Made by a program: the position numbers and the translations under genes. 20,795 bases of DNA from Modestobacter sp. (GTDB lineage: Bacteria; Actinomycetota; Actinomycetes; Mycobacteriales; Geodermatophilaceae), in NCBI GenBank assembly GCA_025966175.1, contig JAOPVN010000021.1:1-20795 (forward strand), read 5' to 3'. A model generated the notes under the pieces. It was given only the letters and a program-made list of their open reading frames with translations, had not been told where the DNA came from and searched no databases. This document shows positions 1 through 6,205 of this stretch, piece by piece (the stretch's first letter is position 1; each line of letters opens with the position of its first letter).

Positions 1-108
1 CACCGACGGCAGCCAGCGCACCGACACCGCGCCGCGCACCGACGGCAGTCAGCGCACCGACACCGCGCCGCGCACCGACGGCAGTCAGCGCACCGACTCC
101 GCCCCGCG
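1..108 (+). repeat. 36-bp tandem repeat, three copies
   Basis: Units lie at 1-36, 37-72 and 73-108. The first two differ at one base (agccag/agtcag), and the third has two more changes near its 3' end. The length is a multiple of three and the unit encodes TDGSQRTDTAPR, so copy-number change would lengthen or shorten the protein tail without a frameshift. The array may extend left of the window. Confidence 0.85.
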
Positions 109-178
109 GACCGACGGGGGGCGGCGCTCGGACGCCAACCAGCGCAACACCGACCCGCGCCCCGACACCGGCCGGTAG
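1..178 (+). CDS. 3' end of a gene encoding a protein with a 12-residue tandem repeat tail (partial)
   Basis: The reading frame starting at base 2 is open from the window edge to TAG at 176-178, about 58 residues. It reads as three near-perfect copies of TDGSQRTDTAPR, then a degenerate fourth (TDGGRRSDANQR) and a tail ending in DTGR. The DNA unit is 36 bp and copies differ by single bases. The choice of frame rests on the stop lying 12 nt before a strong hairpin at 191-232, as expected at a gene end; the other two forward frames run through the hairpin. The composition (T, D, R, P, S, G, Q) suggests a disordered, charged C-terminal tail. The rest of the gene lies outside the window, so no function can be assigned. 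Confidence 0.6.
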   Translation, partial: TDGSQRTDTAPRTDGSQRTDTAPRTDGSQRTDSAPRTDGGRRSDANQRNTDPRPDTGR

Positions 179-190
179 CCGGTCGCCGTC

Positions 191-232
191 CAGCCTCCCG
201 GGCAGTCCTGCGCGGAACTGCTCGGGAGGCTG
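191..232 (+). terminator. Strong intrinsic hairpin after the repeat-tail gene
   Basis: The arms 191-206 (CAGCCTCCCGGGCAGT) and 217-232 (ACTGCTCGGGAGGCTG) pair over 16 bp with a single G-U wobble, around a 10-nt loop. There is no T tract, which is common for actinobacterial terminators. It begins 12 nt after the TAG at 176-178. Confidence 0.75.
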
Positions 233-720
233 CGATCCGCCGGGACGCGAAAGTCCTCGACCACGACGACCGCCATCATGCTCGGCGTCGACCGCAACCA
301 CCCTGCTGCACCGGCTCGACTGGGCGCGCACTCCTGCCCGTCGACCTTGCCGGACCCGACGAAACGGCTCGTGGTCCACCCGGCCGGGTGGCCGGCGTCG
401 ACACCCCGCAGGAGTCCGGCAACCGGTACCGGGTGCCCAGCACGGCGCCCGTCCGGCTCGGTCTTCCTGGCCTTGGACAGAGGGAGCATTCCGTCGTTCG
501 CCCTCTGCCCTGGGCATCTGCAGTGATGGCTTCAGTGTCGAGGCAAACGACAGCGTTGGGCCATGTCCCAAGTCGCCCCCGCGACACCCCCACGGTCCCC
601 GACCGCGGGGCCTTCTCGGGCCACAGCCGTCCCCAGCGTCACCTGCCTCCGTGGGCTTGCCGAGCCGCTACTCATGCCACTCCCCCGCCGGCCTCAACCG
701 GTTGTCCTCATTCGTGAGGT
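233..720. other. Intergenic stretch without a recognisable gene
   Basis: I find no reading frame here with family motifs, a ribosome binding site and typical codon use on either strand. Open frames exist but look like by-products of the GC content. Small local hairpins are present, such as CGGTC-ccc-GACCG at 593-605 and CCTCA-TTCG-TGAGG at 706-719; the latter sits directly before the first quinone-oxidoreductase stub repeat. Confidence 0.5.
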
Positions 721-896
721 CCTAGCCTCACGGGTATCCGTGCCGCGCAGATCACCGGCTTCGGCGGCCCCGAGGTCCTCGACGTCGTCGACCTGCCCGG
801 GCCGACCCCCGGGGACGGCGAGCAGCTGTTCGAGATCTCCTCGTCCGGGGTGAACTACGCCGACACCCACCACCGGCGGTCGTCCAACTGACCTGA
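721..896 (+). repeat. Quinone-oxidoreductase 5'-stub repeat, copy 1
   Basis: This is one of four dispersed copies of a unit of about 176 bp. It contains the -10-like box TAGCCT (723-728), a 7-nt spacer, the stub reading frame (736-891) and the tail CAACTGACCTGA, which is shared with copy 3. Similarity to the other copies fades outside these limits. Confidence 0.85.
736..891 (+). pseudogene. Quinone-oxidoreductase N-terminal stub, start codon lost
   Basis: The frame encodes 51 residues resembling the N-terminus of NADPH:quinone oxidoreductases of the zinc-less medium-chain dehydrogenase family, with ITGFGGPEVLDVVDLPG near the start and GVNYADTHHR near the end, then TGA. The full family is about 320 residues, so only the first strands of the GroES-like domain are present, and there is no nucleotide-binding fold. 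Where other copies have ATG, this one has ATC at 736-738, so it probably cannot be translated from the usual site. It is the same length as copy 3 and shares its tail. Nothing that follows resembles the rest of the enzyme. Confidence 0.7.
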
Positions 897-1335
897 GCGG
901 ATCCGACCGCGCACGTGGTCGCCCGACCAACGACGCGGCCATGCTGCGCCGCGCCACCTCCCCGAGCCGACCGTTGCACCTCTGCGGCACGGAGTGGTCC
1001 GACCACCTGGTCAGGGTCGTCAGGGGTCCTCGCCGGCATGACGTGTCCGTCGAGCACCAGCACGACCATTGCCGTCGTCCGCGGCAAGCCGTCACAGCAT
1101 CGCAATGTCCCTCGCGTCGCCCCGGCACCCCGGCTGTGACAACGTGGGCAGCAACAGAACGCCGCGCGGTGTCGTCACCGCGCAGCGTGACCGCCGCGCG
1201 ACGAGCGCGAGAGCGCCGGACAGCAGGTACGTCCAGGACGACGTGCTCGCACGAGGCCGTGAGCTCTCCACGGCTGCGACAGCACAGCAGCCCTCCGGAC
1301 GCCCTGCTGCGCCGGGACTAGGAGGAAGCACCACG
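897..1335. other. Leader region upstream of the solute-transporter operon
   Basis: There is no convincing gene in these 439 bases. A frame open from 1069 runs into the permease gene, but it lacks family similarity before 1336 and has no ribosome binding site, so I treat it as non-coding leader. The only marked structure is the hairpin at 1161-1186. I cannot identify a clear -35/-10 pair for the operon. Confidence 0.5.
1161..1186 (+). promoter_or_regulatory. Hairpin in the leader of the solute-transporter operon
   Basis: GCGCGGTG (1164-1171) and CACCGCGC (1176-1183) form a perfect 8-bp stem with a TCGT loop. Two more pairs lie beyond one mismatch. It is 150 nt upstream of the first permease gene and could be an operator, an attenuator, or chance in GC-rich DNA. 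Confidence 0.3.
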
Positions 1336-1977
1336 ATGTGGGAGTACGTGGTCGACCGCCGCGCACAGATAGCTCACCAGGCGCTGCAGCACCTGAGCCT
1401 GGTGGTCCAGTGCGTGGTCCTGGGCTCGGTCATCGCGGTGGGCCTGGCGGTGTTGGTCTACCGCAGCCCGAGGGCGTCTGCGGCAGCCAATGCAGCGTCG
1501 GCGGTGGGACTGACCATCCCCTCCTTCGCCCTCCTCGGGATCCTGCTGGCACCCTTCGGCTTCGGAGTCACACCCGCGGTCATCGCGGTGACCTTCTACG
1601 CAGCTCTGCCGGTCCTGCGCAACGCCGTCGTCGGGCTCGCCGGGGTGGACAGTTCGCTGGTCGAGTCCGCCCGGGGCATCGGCATGAGCCGCCTCGCCAC
1701 CCTCGTGCGTGTCGAGCTGCCCCTGGCGTGGCCGGTGGTCCTCGCCGGCATCCGCATCTCCACCCAGATGGTCATGGGCATCGCCGCCGTCGCCGCCTAC
1801 GTCCTCGGCCCCGGCCTGGGCAGTTTCATCTTCTCCGGACTCTCCCGGCTGGGCGGTGCCAACGCACTGAACGCCACGCTCGTCGGGACCATCGCGATCG
1901 TCCTGCTCGCCCTCGTCCTGGACGTGGTGCTGATGCTGGCCGGTCGCCTGACCACCTCGAGGGGCATCCGTGTCTGA
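1336..1977 (+). CDS. ABC transporter permease, OpuC/ProW type (first permease)
   Basis: This is a membrane permease of a compatible-solute importer (glycine betaine, choline, carnitine or similar), 213 residues, the usual size for OpuCB/OpuCD. About five hydrophobic segments are visible, around residues 21-43, 58-78, 80-97, 131-155 and 183-204. The EAA loop that contacts the ATPase is at about 110-129 (ESARGIGMSRLATLVRVELP). The ATG at 1336 is chosen because an excellent ribosome binding site (GGAGGAAG, 1321-1328) lies just upstream; the longer in-frame extension from 1069 is leader sequence. The gene overlaps the ATPase gene by 8 nt, implying translational coupling. The family is clear; the exact substrate is not determinable from this protein. 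Confidence 0.9.
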   Translation: MWEYVVDRRAQIAHQALQHLSLVVQCVVLGSVIAVGLAVLVYRSPRASAAANAASAVGLTIPSFALLGILLAPFGFGVTPAVIAVTFYAALPVLRNAVVGLAGVDSSLVESARGIGMSRLATLVRVELPLAWPVVLAGIRISTQMVMGIAAVAAYVLGPGLGSFIFSGLSRLGGANALNATLVGTIAIVLLALVLDVVLMLAGRLTTSRGIRV

Positions 1978-3163
1978 GACCACCGCCGAGCGCACCGACT
2001 CCACCGCAGCGGCGGGAGGGACCGTCGACCGTCGCGTCAGCGGCGTGTCCATCCGCCTGGAGGGCGTCACCAAGCGCTATCCCGGCCAGTCGACACCGGC
2101 GGTCAACGCCGTGGACCTCGAGATACCGGCTGGACAGACGGTCATGTTCGTGGGCCCCTCCGGCTGCGGCAAGACAACCCTGCTGAAGATGCTCAACCGG
2201 CTGGTCGAGCCCAGCGGCGGGAAGATCTTCCTCGGTGACGAGGACGTCACCGAGCAGGACCCCGACCAGCTCCGCCGCCGGATCGGCTACGTCATCCAGG
2301 CCGGCGGGCTCTTCCCGCACATGACCGTGGCGACCAACATCGGCCTGGTCCCCGGGATGCTCAAGTGGGACCGGCAGCGGATCAGCGACCGGGTCGACGA
2401 GTTGCTCGACCTGGTCGACCTGGACCCGGAGGTCTACCGCGACCGCTATCCCCGGGAGCTCTCCGGCGGGCAGCAACAGCGCGTCGGCGTCGCGCGCGCG
2501 CTGGCGGCCGATCCGCCCGTCCTGCTCATGGACGAGCCGTTCGGCGCGGTCGACCCGATCACCCGGCACCGCCTGCAGGACGAGCTGCTGCGCATCCAGG
2601 AGGAGCTGGGGAAGACGATCGTCTTCGTCACCCACGACTTCGACGAAGCGGTGAAGCTCGGCGACAAGATCGTCGTCTTCGACGTGGGCGCCCGGGTGGT
2701 GCAGTACGACACCCCGGAGGCGATCCTCGCCGAGCCGGCGGAGGAGTACGTGGCGGACTTCGTCGGCGCCGGCGCGACGCTCAAGCAGCTGACCTTGACC
2801 CGGGTCGGCGACGTGGACCTGCGGACGCCGCAGCTGGCCCGGGTCGGCGAGGACGCCGCGCAGGTCGTCCGCCGCGCCTCCGCGGCCGGCGAGAACTACG
2901 TGGTGGTCGTCGACCGCCGCGGCCGGCCGATCAGCTGGCCGTCCGTCCCGGAACTGTCCCGGCTGGTCACCGTCCCTGACACCGTCGACGAGAAGCTGCC
3001 GGTCGTCGGCCTGCGCTCCACCCTGAACGACGCGCTGGACAGCATGCTCGCCGCCAGTCAGGGCGGCGTCGTCGTGACCGGCCGGGGCGGCGTCGCCGGT
3101 GTGATGGTGGTCGAGACGGTGATGGCGGCCATCCAGCGGAGCCGGGACGAGGTGCAGGGATGA
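1970..3163 (+). CDS. ABC transporter ATPase, glycine betaine/choline type (OpuCA/ProV-like)
   Basis: This is the cytoplasmic ATPase subunit that powers the importer, 397 residues from a GTG start that overlaps the permease end. Visible motifs are Walker A GPSGCGKTT (62-70), Q-loop Gln110, signature LSGGQQQR (164-171), Walker B LLMDEP (185-190) and H-loop His222. The DEPFGAVDPITR sequence is typical of the OpuCA/ProV group. The C-terminal 130 residues (GVVVTGRGGVAGVMVVETVMAAI and before) look like a CBS-domain region, which in OpuA/OpuC systems senses ionic strength or cyclic nucleotides. The N-terminal 25 residues are an extra polar extension. The stop overlaps the next permease start as ATGA. 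The call is firm for family and moderate for substrate. Confidence 0.93.
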   Translation: MSETTAERTDSTAAAGGTVDRRVSGVSIRLEGVTKRYPGQSTPAVNAVDLEIPAGQTVMFVGPSGCGKTTLLKMLNRLVEPSGGKIFLGDEDVTEQDPDQLRRRIGYVIQAGGLFPHMTVATNIGLVPGMLKWDRQRISDRVDELLDLVDLDPEVYRDRYPRELSGGQQQRVGVARALAADPPVLLMDEPFGAVDPITRHRLQDELLRIQEELGKTIVFVTHDFDEAVKLGDKIVVFDVGARVVQYDTPEAILAEPAEEYVADFVGAGATLKQLTLTRVGDVDLRTPQLARVGEDAAQVVRRASAAGENYVVVVDRRGRPISWPSVPELSRLVTVPDTVDEKLPVVGLRSTLNDALDSMLAASQGGVVVTGRGGVAGVMVVETVMAAIQRSRDEVQG

Positions 3164-3984
3164 CGGCGGGCGCTCCCCCCGCCGAACGACCGCCCGCCGG
3201 GCCCGGGGACGACGCGGAGGCGCCCCTTCCCACCACGGTGACCGGCAGGTCTCCCGCCGCCAGCAGCGCATGGCGGGGGCTGCTCGTCCAGCCGGCTCTC
3301 GTCCTGGCCGGCCTGCTGGGGTTCGTGATCTGGCGCTCGACCGCCGAGCTCGGCGACACCGAGCAGCGGCAGCTGGGCTGGTCGGCGCTGGGCCGCAACG
3401 TGGTCGATCACCTCGAGCTCACCGTGGTGGCTGCGGTGATCGTGCTGGCCATCGGCATCCCGCTGGGTGTGCTGCTGACCCGCGGGCCGTTCCGGCGGGC
3501 CACGCCTCTGGTCCTGGGCGTGGCCAACACCGGGCAGGCCGCCCCGGCGATCGGGCTGTTCGTGCTGCTGGCCACCTGGCTGGGCTTCGGCTTCCGGTCC
3601 GCGGTGGTGGCGCTGGTCCTCTACAGCATGCTTCCGGTGCTGCGGAACACCATGGTCGGTCTCCAGGGCGTCGACTCCCGGCTGGTCGAAACCGGGCGCG
3701 GCATGGGCATGAGCTCGATCGCCGTGCTGCTGCGGGTCGAGCTGCCGCTGGCCGTCCCGGTGATCCTCGCCGGCGTGCGCACCGCGCTCGTTCTGCTCGT
3801 CGGCACCGCGACACTCGCGACCTTCATCAGCGGCGGCGGGCTGGGCCTGCTCATCACCACGGGGATCAACCTCTCGCTGAACAGCCTGCTCGTCAGCGGC
3901 GCCGTGCTCGTCGCCCTGCTGGCCCTGGCCGTCGACTGGGTCGGCCGGGTCGTGGAGCACGTCGCGCGACCGAAGGGACTCTGA
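3160..3984 (+). CDS. ABC transporter permease, OpuC/ProW type (second permease)
   Basis: This is the second inner-membrane permease of the same importer, 274 residues, with the EAA loop at about 177-196 (ETGRGMGMSSIAVLLRVELP). It is longer than the first permease because of about 38 polar, proline-rich residues before the first membrane segment (41-58). Further segments lie near 85-106, 117-140, 146-163, 198-222 and 243-260. The two permeases are clearly paralogous (both contain LPVLRN and GVDS.LVE). The ATG overlaps the ATPase stop by 4 nt, and its own stop overlaps the receptor gene start. Two distinct permeases argue for a heterodimeric OpuC-like channel, unlike single-permease ProU. Confidence 0.9.
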   Translation: MTAGAPPAERPPAGPGDDAEAPLPTTVTGRSPAASSAWRGLLVQPALVLAGLLGFVIWRSTAELGDTEQRQLGWSALGRNVVDHLELTVVAAVIVLAIGIPLGVLLTRGPFRRATPLVLGVANTGQAAPAIGLFVLLATWLGFGFRSAVVALVLYSMLPVLRNTMVGLQGVDSRLVETGRGMGMSSIAVLLRVELPLAVPVILAGVRTALVLLVGTATLATFISGGGLGLLITTGINLSLNSLLVSGAVLVALLALAVDWVGRVVEHVARPKGL

Positions 3985-4976
3985 TGCGCACCCGCACCTC
4001 CCGCGCCCGGCTGGCCGCGCCGCTGCTCGCGGTCACCGTGGTGCTCACCGGATGTGGCTTGCAGACCGCCACCCAGTACACGCCGGCCGCCTCGCCGGGC
4101 ACCATCCAGCCGTTGGACGGCGCCTACGGCCACCAGATCGTGGTGGGGTCCAAGAACTACACCGAGCAGCTGGTCCTGGGCAAGATCGCGGTGATCGCAC
4201 TGCAGGTGGCCGGCTTCGACGTCGTCGACCGGACGAACATCCCCGGCTCGGTGCCCGCCCGCCAGGGCATGGTCAACGCCGAGATCGACATGGAGTGGGA
4301 GTACACCGGCACCGCGTGGCTGGCCTACCTCGGCGAGACAGCGCCGATCCCGGATCCCCGGGAGCAGTACCTCGCCGTCCGGGACGCCGAGGTGGCCAAC
4401 GGCCTGACCTGGTTGCCGCCGGCCTCGGCGAACAACACCTACGCCTTCGCCGTCCGGAGCGAGGCCGCAGCCGAACTGGACGGGATCACCTCGCTGTCGC
4501 AGCTCGCCGAGCTGCCGGTCGAGGAGCGCACCTTCTGCGTGGAGAGCGAGTTCGCCAGCCGCAACGACGGCCTGGTCCCGATGCTGGATACCTACGGGCT
4601 CCAGCTGGGCGATCCGCAGGGCGTGCCGCGCGACAACATCCGCACCCTGGACACCGGCGCGGTCTACGAGGCCACCGACCAGGGGGCGTGCAACTTCGGC
4701 GAGGTCTTCACCACCGACGGCCGGATCAAGGCCCTGGACCTCACCGTGCTCGAGGACGACCGGGTCTTCTTCCCCAACTACAACGTGGCGCCGGTGCTGC
4801 TCACCCCGACCCTGGAGGAGCACCCTGAGCTGGCGGACCTGTTCGCAGAGATCACCCCGCTGCTCACCAACGACGTGTTGCAGGACCTCAACGCGCGGGT
4901 GGACGTCGACGGCGAGGCCCCGGGCGACGTGGCACTCGACTGGATGGTCTCCGAGGAGCTGGTGGACCGCGGCTGA
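3984..4976 (+). CDS. Solute-binding lipoprotein, OpuAC/OpuCC family
   Basis: This is the extracellular substrate receptor of the importer, 330 residues. The N-terminus has arginines, a hydrophobic stretch, and lipobox LTGC with the lipidated cysteine at 24, so it is anchored outside the membrane. The OpuAC fold runs from about 50 to the end: VVGSKNYTEQ (53-62), GSVPARQGMVNAEID (88-102) and MEWEYTGTAW (103-112) are hallmark stretches. The start is ATG at 3984 inside the permease stop (TGATG). The same fold serves glycine betaine, choline, carnitine, proline betaine and ergothioneine receptors; I cannot tell which from sequence alone. It is the last gene of the operon, followed by a hairpin. 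Confidence 0.92.
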   Translation: MRTRTSRARLAAPLLAVTVVLTGCGLQTATQYTPAASPGTIQPLDGAYGHQIVVGSKNYTEQLVLGKIAVIALQVAGFDVVDRTNIPGSVPARQGMVNAEIDMEWEYTGTAWLAYLGETAPIPDPREQYLAVRDAEVANGLTWLPPASANNTYAFAVRSEAAAELDGITSLSQLAELPVEERTFCVESEFASRNDGLVPMLDTYGLQLGDPQGVPRDNIRTLDTGAVYEATDQGACNFGEVFTTDGRIKALDLTVLEDDRVFFPNYNVAPVLLTPTLEEHPELADLFAEITPLLTNDVLQDLNARVDVDGEAPGDVALDWMVSEELVDRG

Positions 4977-5038
4977 CCGGGCCCACCGCGCCTCGGCCAG
5001 CTGCCTCGGCCGACTGCCGGGCCCAACAGCCGCGGTCC
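4964..5038 (+). terminator. Long-armed inverted repeat closing the transporter operon
   Basis: GGACCGCGGCTG (4964-4975) and CAGCCGCGGTCC (5027-5038) are perfect 12-bp complements. The left arm is made of the last codons and the stop of the receptor gene. The 51-nt interior has its own GGGCCC and CTCGGCC repeats that could fold further. No T tract follows. Confidence 0.5.
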
Positions 5039-5212
5039 TCTGTCTCGGGAGTCGCATCGACGAGATCACGCGAGGCACAACCGGGACAGCGGAGCAGGGC
5101 GGCCAGCACGCCGCTCTGCCACCGGCGCCGGCCGGCGGTGCCACCTCCCGGACGGCGGCCGTCCGCGCCCTCGGGCTCGGCTGAGACCCCTCGCCCGCAA
5201 CGGAGATCCCCG

Positions 5213-5523
5213 CTGACCCCGCTCGCCGACCGGACGATCGATGCCGACCACCGCACCTACCAGCGGCTGGCGCGCCTCGTGGGCCCCCTGACCGACGAGC
5301 AGCTGGCCCAGCCGCCGAGTGGACGGTCGCCCAGGTCCTGTCCTACCTCGGCAGCGGCGCCGAGATCAGCCTGGACACGTTGCGGGCCGGGCGGGCAGGC
5401 GTCGACCGGGCGACGGGTACTTGTGGGCCGGACGTAGGGGTACCAGTCGCCCCGTGGACACCCGTAGCGGCCACCGCTCGAGAGTCCTATGCCCCTGCCG
5501 CCATCGCGCTGGTCGCGAAGTGA
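5213..5523 (+). pseudogene. Broken MDMPI/DinB-like (mycothiol-dependent isomerase N-terminal family) gene
   Basis: Two adjacent frames together read LTPLADRTIDADHRTYQRLA.., ..GPLTDEQLAQP and then EWTVAQVLSYLGSGAEISLD, which match the start of proteins with the mycothiol-dependent maleylpyruvate isomerase N-terminal domain, a four-helix metal-binding fold found in actinobacteria. The probable ancestral start has become CTG at 5213 (GGAG lies upstream). Near 5316 the frame changes, with loss of a few residues between QLAQP and EWTV. Past about 5400 the similarity stops, although the second frame stays open to TGA at 5521-5523. The remainder of the protein is missing. I consider this a decayed gene. 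Confidence 0.6.
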
Positions 5524-5692
5524 CCCCCAGGTCGCTCCGCCGGCGGTCCGCCGCTGGTACCGCCCGAGCTCGACCAGGCTCGTCCCGAGGCGTGCATCGC
5601 CGCCGCGAGCTCGTGGGCAGCGGTAACGTGCGTCCGGGACATCGCAACTACGTCATCGCTGCTGCTGCAGCGAGACAGCGAGGAACGGCGCC

Positions 5693-5845
5693 ATGACGAC
5701 ACCAGACGCGCCCGCGCCGGACGACGGCAAGCACGCCGACGCCGCGCCACCGAAGCCCGACGGCGGACCAGGCGTGGAGATCGGGATGTCGGACGAAGCC
5801 GGCGGGACATTCGAACCCGAGGAAGATCCGGAAGCCGTGGACTGA
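5693..5845 (+). CDS. Small acidic protein of unknown function, 50 residues
   Basis: ATG at 5693 follows a usable ribosome binding site (GAGGAAC, 5679-5685) and the frame ends at TGA 5843-5845. The protein is rich in D, E, P and A, with a core GVEIGMSDEAGGTFEPEED and no hydrophobic segment, so it is likely soluble and largely disordered. Codons are strongly GC-ending in this frame. I recall similar short proteins with a G-VEIG and TFEPEED core in actinobacteria, but cannot verify this here. No function is known to me. It stands alone between decayed sequences. Confidence 0.6.
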   Translation: MTTPDAPAPDDGKHADAAPPKPDGGPGVEIGMSDEAGGTFEPEEDPEAVD

Positions 5846-5899
5846 GCGGGTCTCTTCGTGCCCGCGCGAGGGAGGACTGCGGCTGGCCCGCGGTGGTGC

Positions 5900-6014
5900 C
5901 CGGCAAGCGGTCGCGCGACGTGGCCGGCACCCTCGGCGTGCACGTACAGCTCACGGCGATGAGCTGTACGAACGCCTCATCGTCACCGGCCTGTGCTGCC
6001 GCCAGGTCCTTCAC
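5900..6014 (-). pseudogene. Possible remnant of an ECF sigma-factor gene (region 2 start)
   Basis: Read on the minus strand from GTG at 6014, the frame gives VKDLAAAQAGDDEAFVQLIA, and after a one-base shift it continues RELYVHAEG. The combination resembles the opening of ECF sigma factors (A.AGDEEAF..L..PYRREL..HCYRM), but the helix that should follow is absent and there are no regions 2.4 or 4. With only about 30 residues of weak resemblance this is a tentative call; chance is a real alternative. Confidence 0.3.
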
Positions 6015-6205
6015 AGCGCGACGATGCCAGGCCTCACGGCTCGCGGGCGTGCTGCGCGACTGGCGACCGCAGCCGGCCACCGGCCACCGGCGCCGAGCGA
6101 GTGCTGCCTCCCGTTCGAGCACAGGGTCGGGTGGGCTCGGCGCCGTCCTGAACCCCGGCGCAGAATCCGGCTCCGGAGCGGCAGGTCCGATGCACAGTTG
6201 CGGAC

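Noticed and set aside
1..108. CRISPR array at the left edge
   Set aside because: The 36-bp units are directly adjacent with no spacers and encode a protein repeat.
741..800. Conserved hairpin inside the stub unit around CTCGACGTCGTCGAC
   Set aside because: The outer pairs are not kept in copies 2 and 3, so the dyad is explained by coding sequence for LDVVD.
1069..1335. N-terminal extension of the first permease
   Set aside because: It has no family similarity and no start signal, while a strong ribosome binding site sits just before 1336.
1826..3271. 481-codon open frame on the minus strand opposite the ABC ATPase
   Set aside because: It mirrors the codon pattern of the real gene and spans several gene boundaries.
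3621..5144. 507-codon minus-strand frame opposite the second permease and receptor
   Set aside because: It is an antisense by-product of high GC content, without motifs or ribosome binding site.
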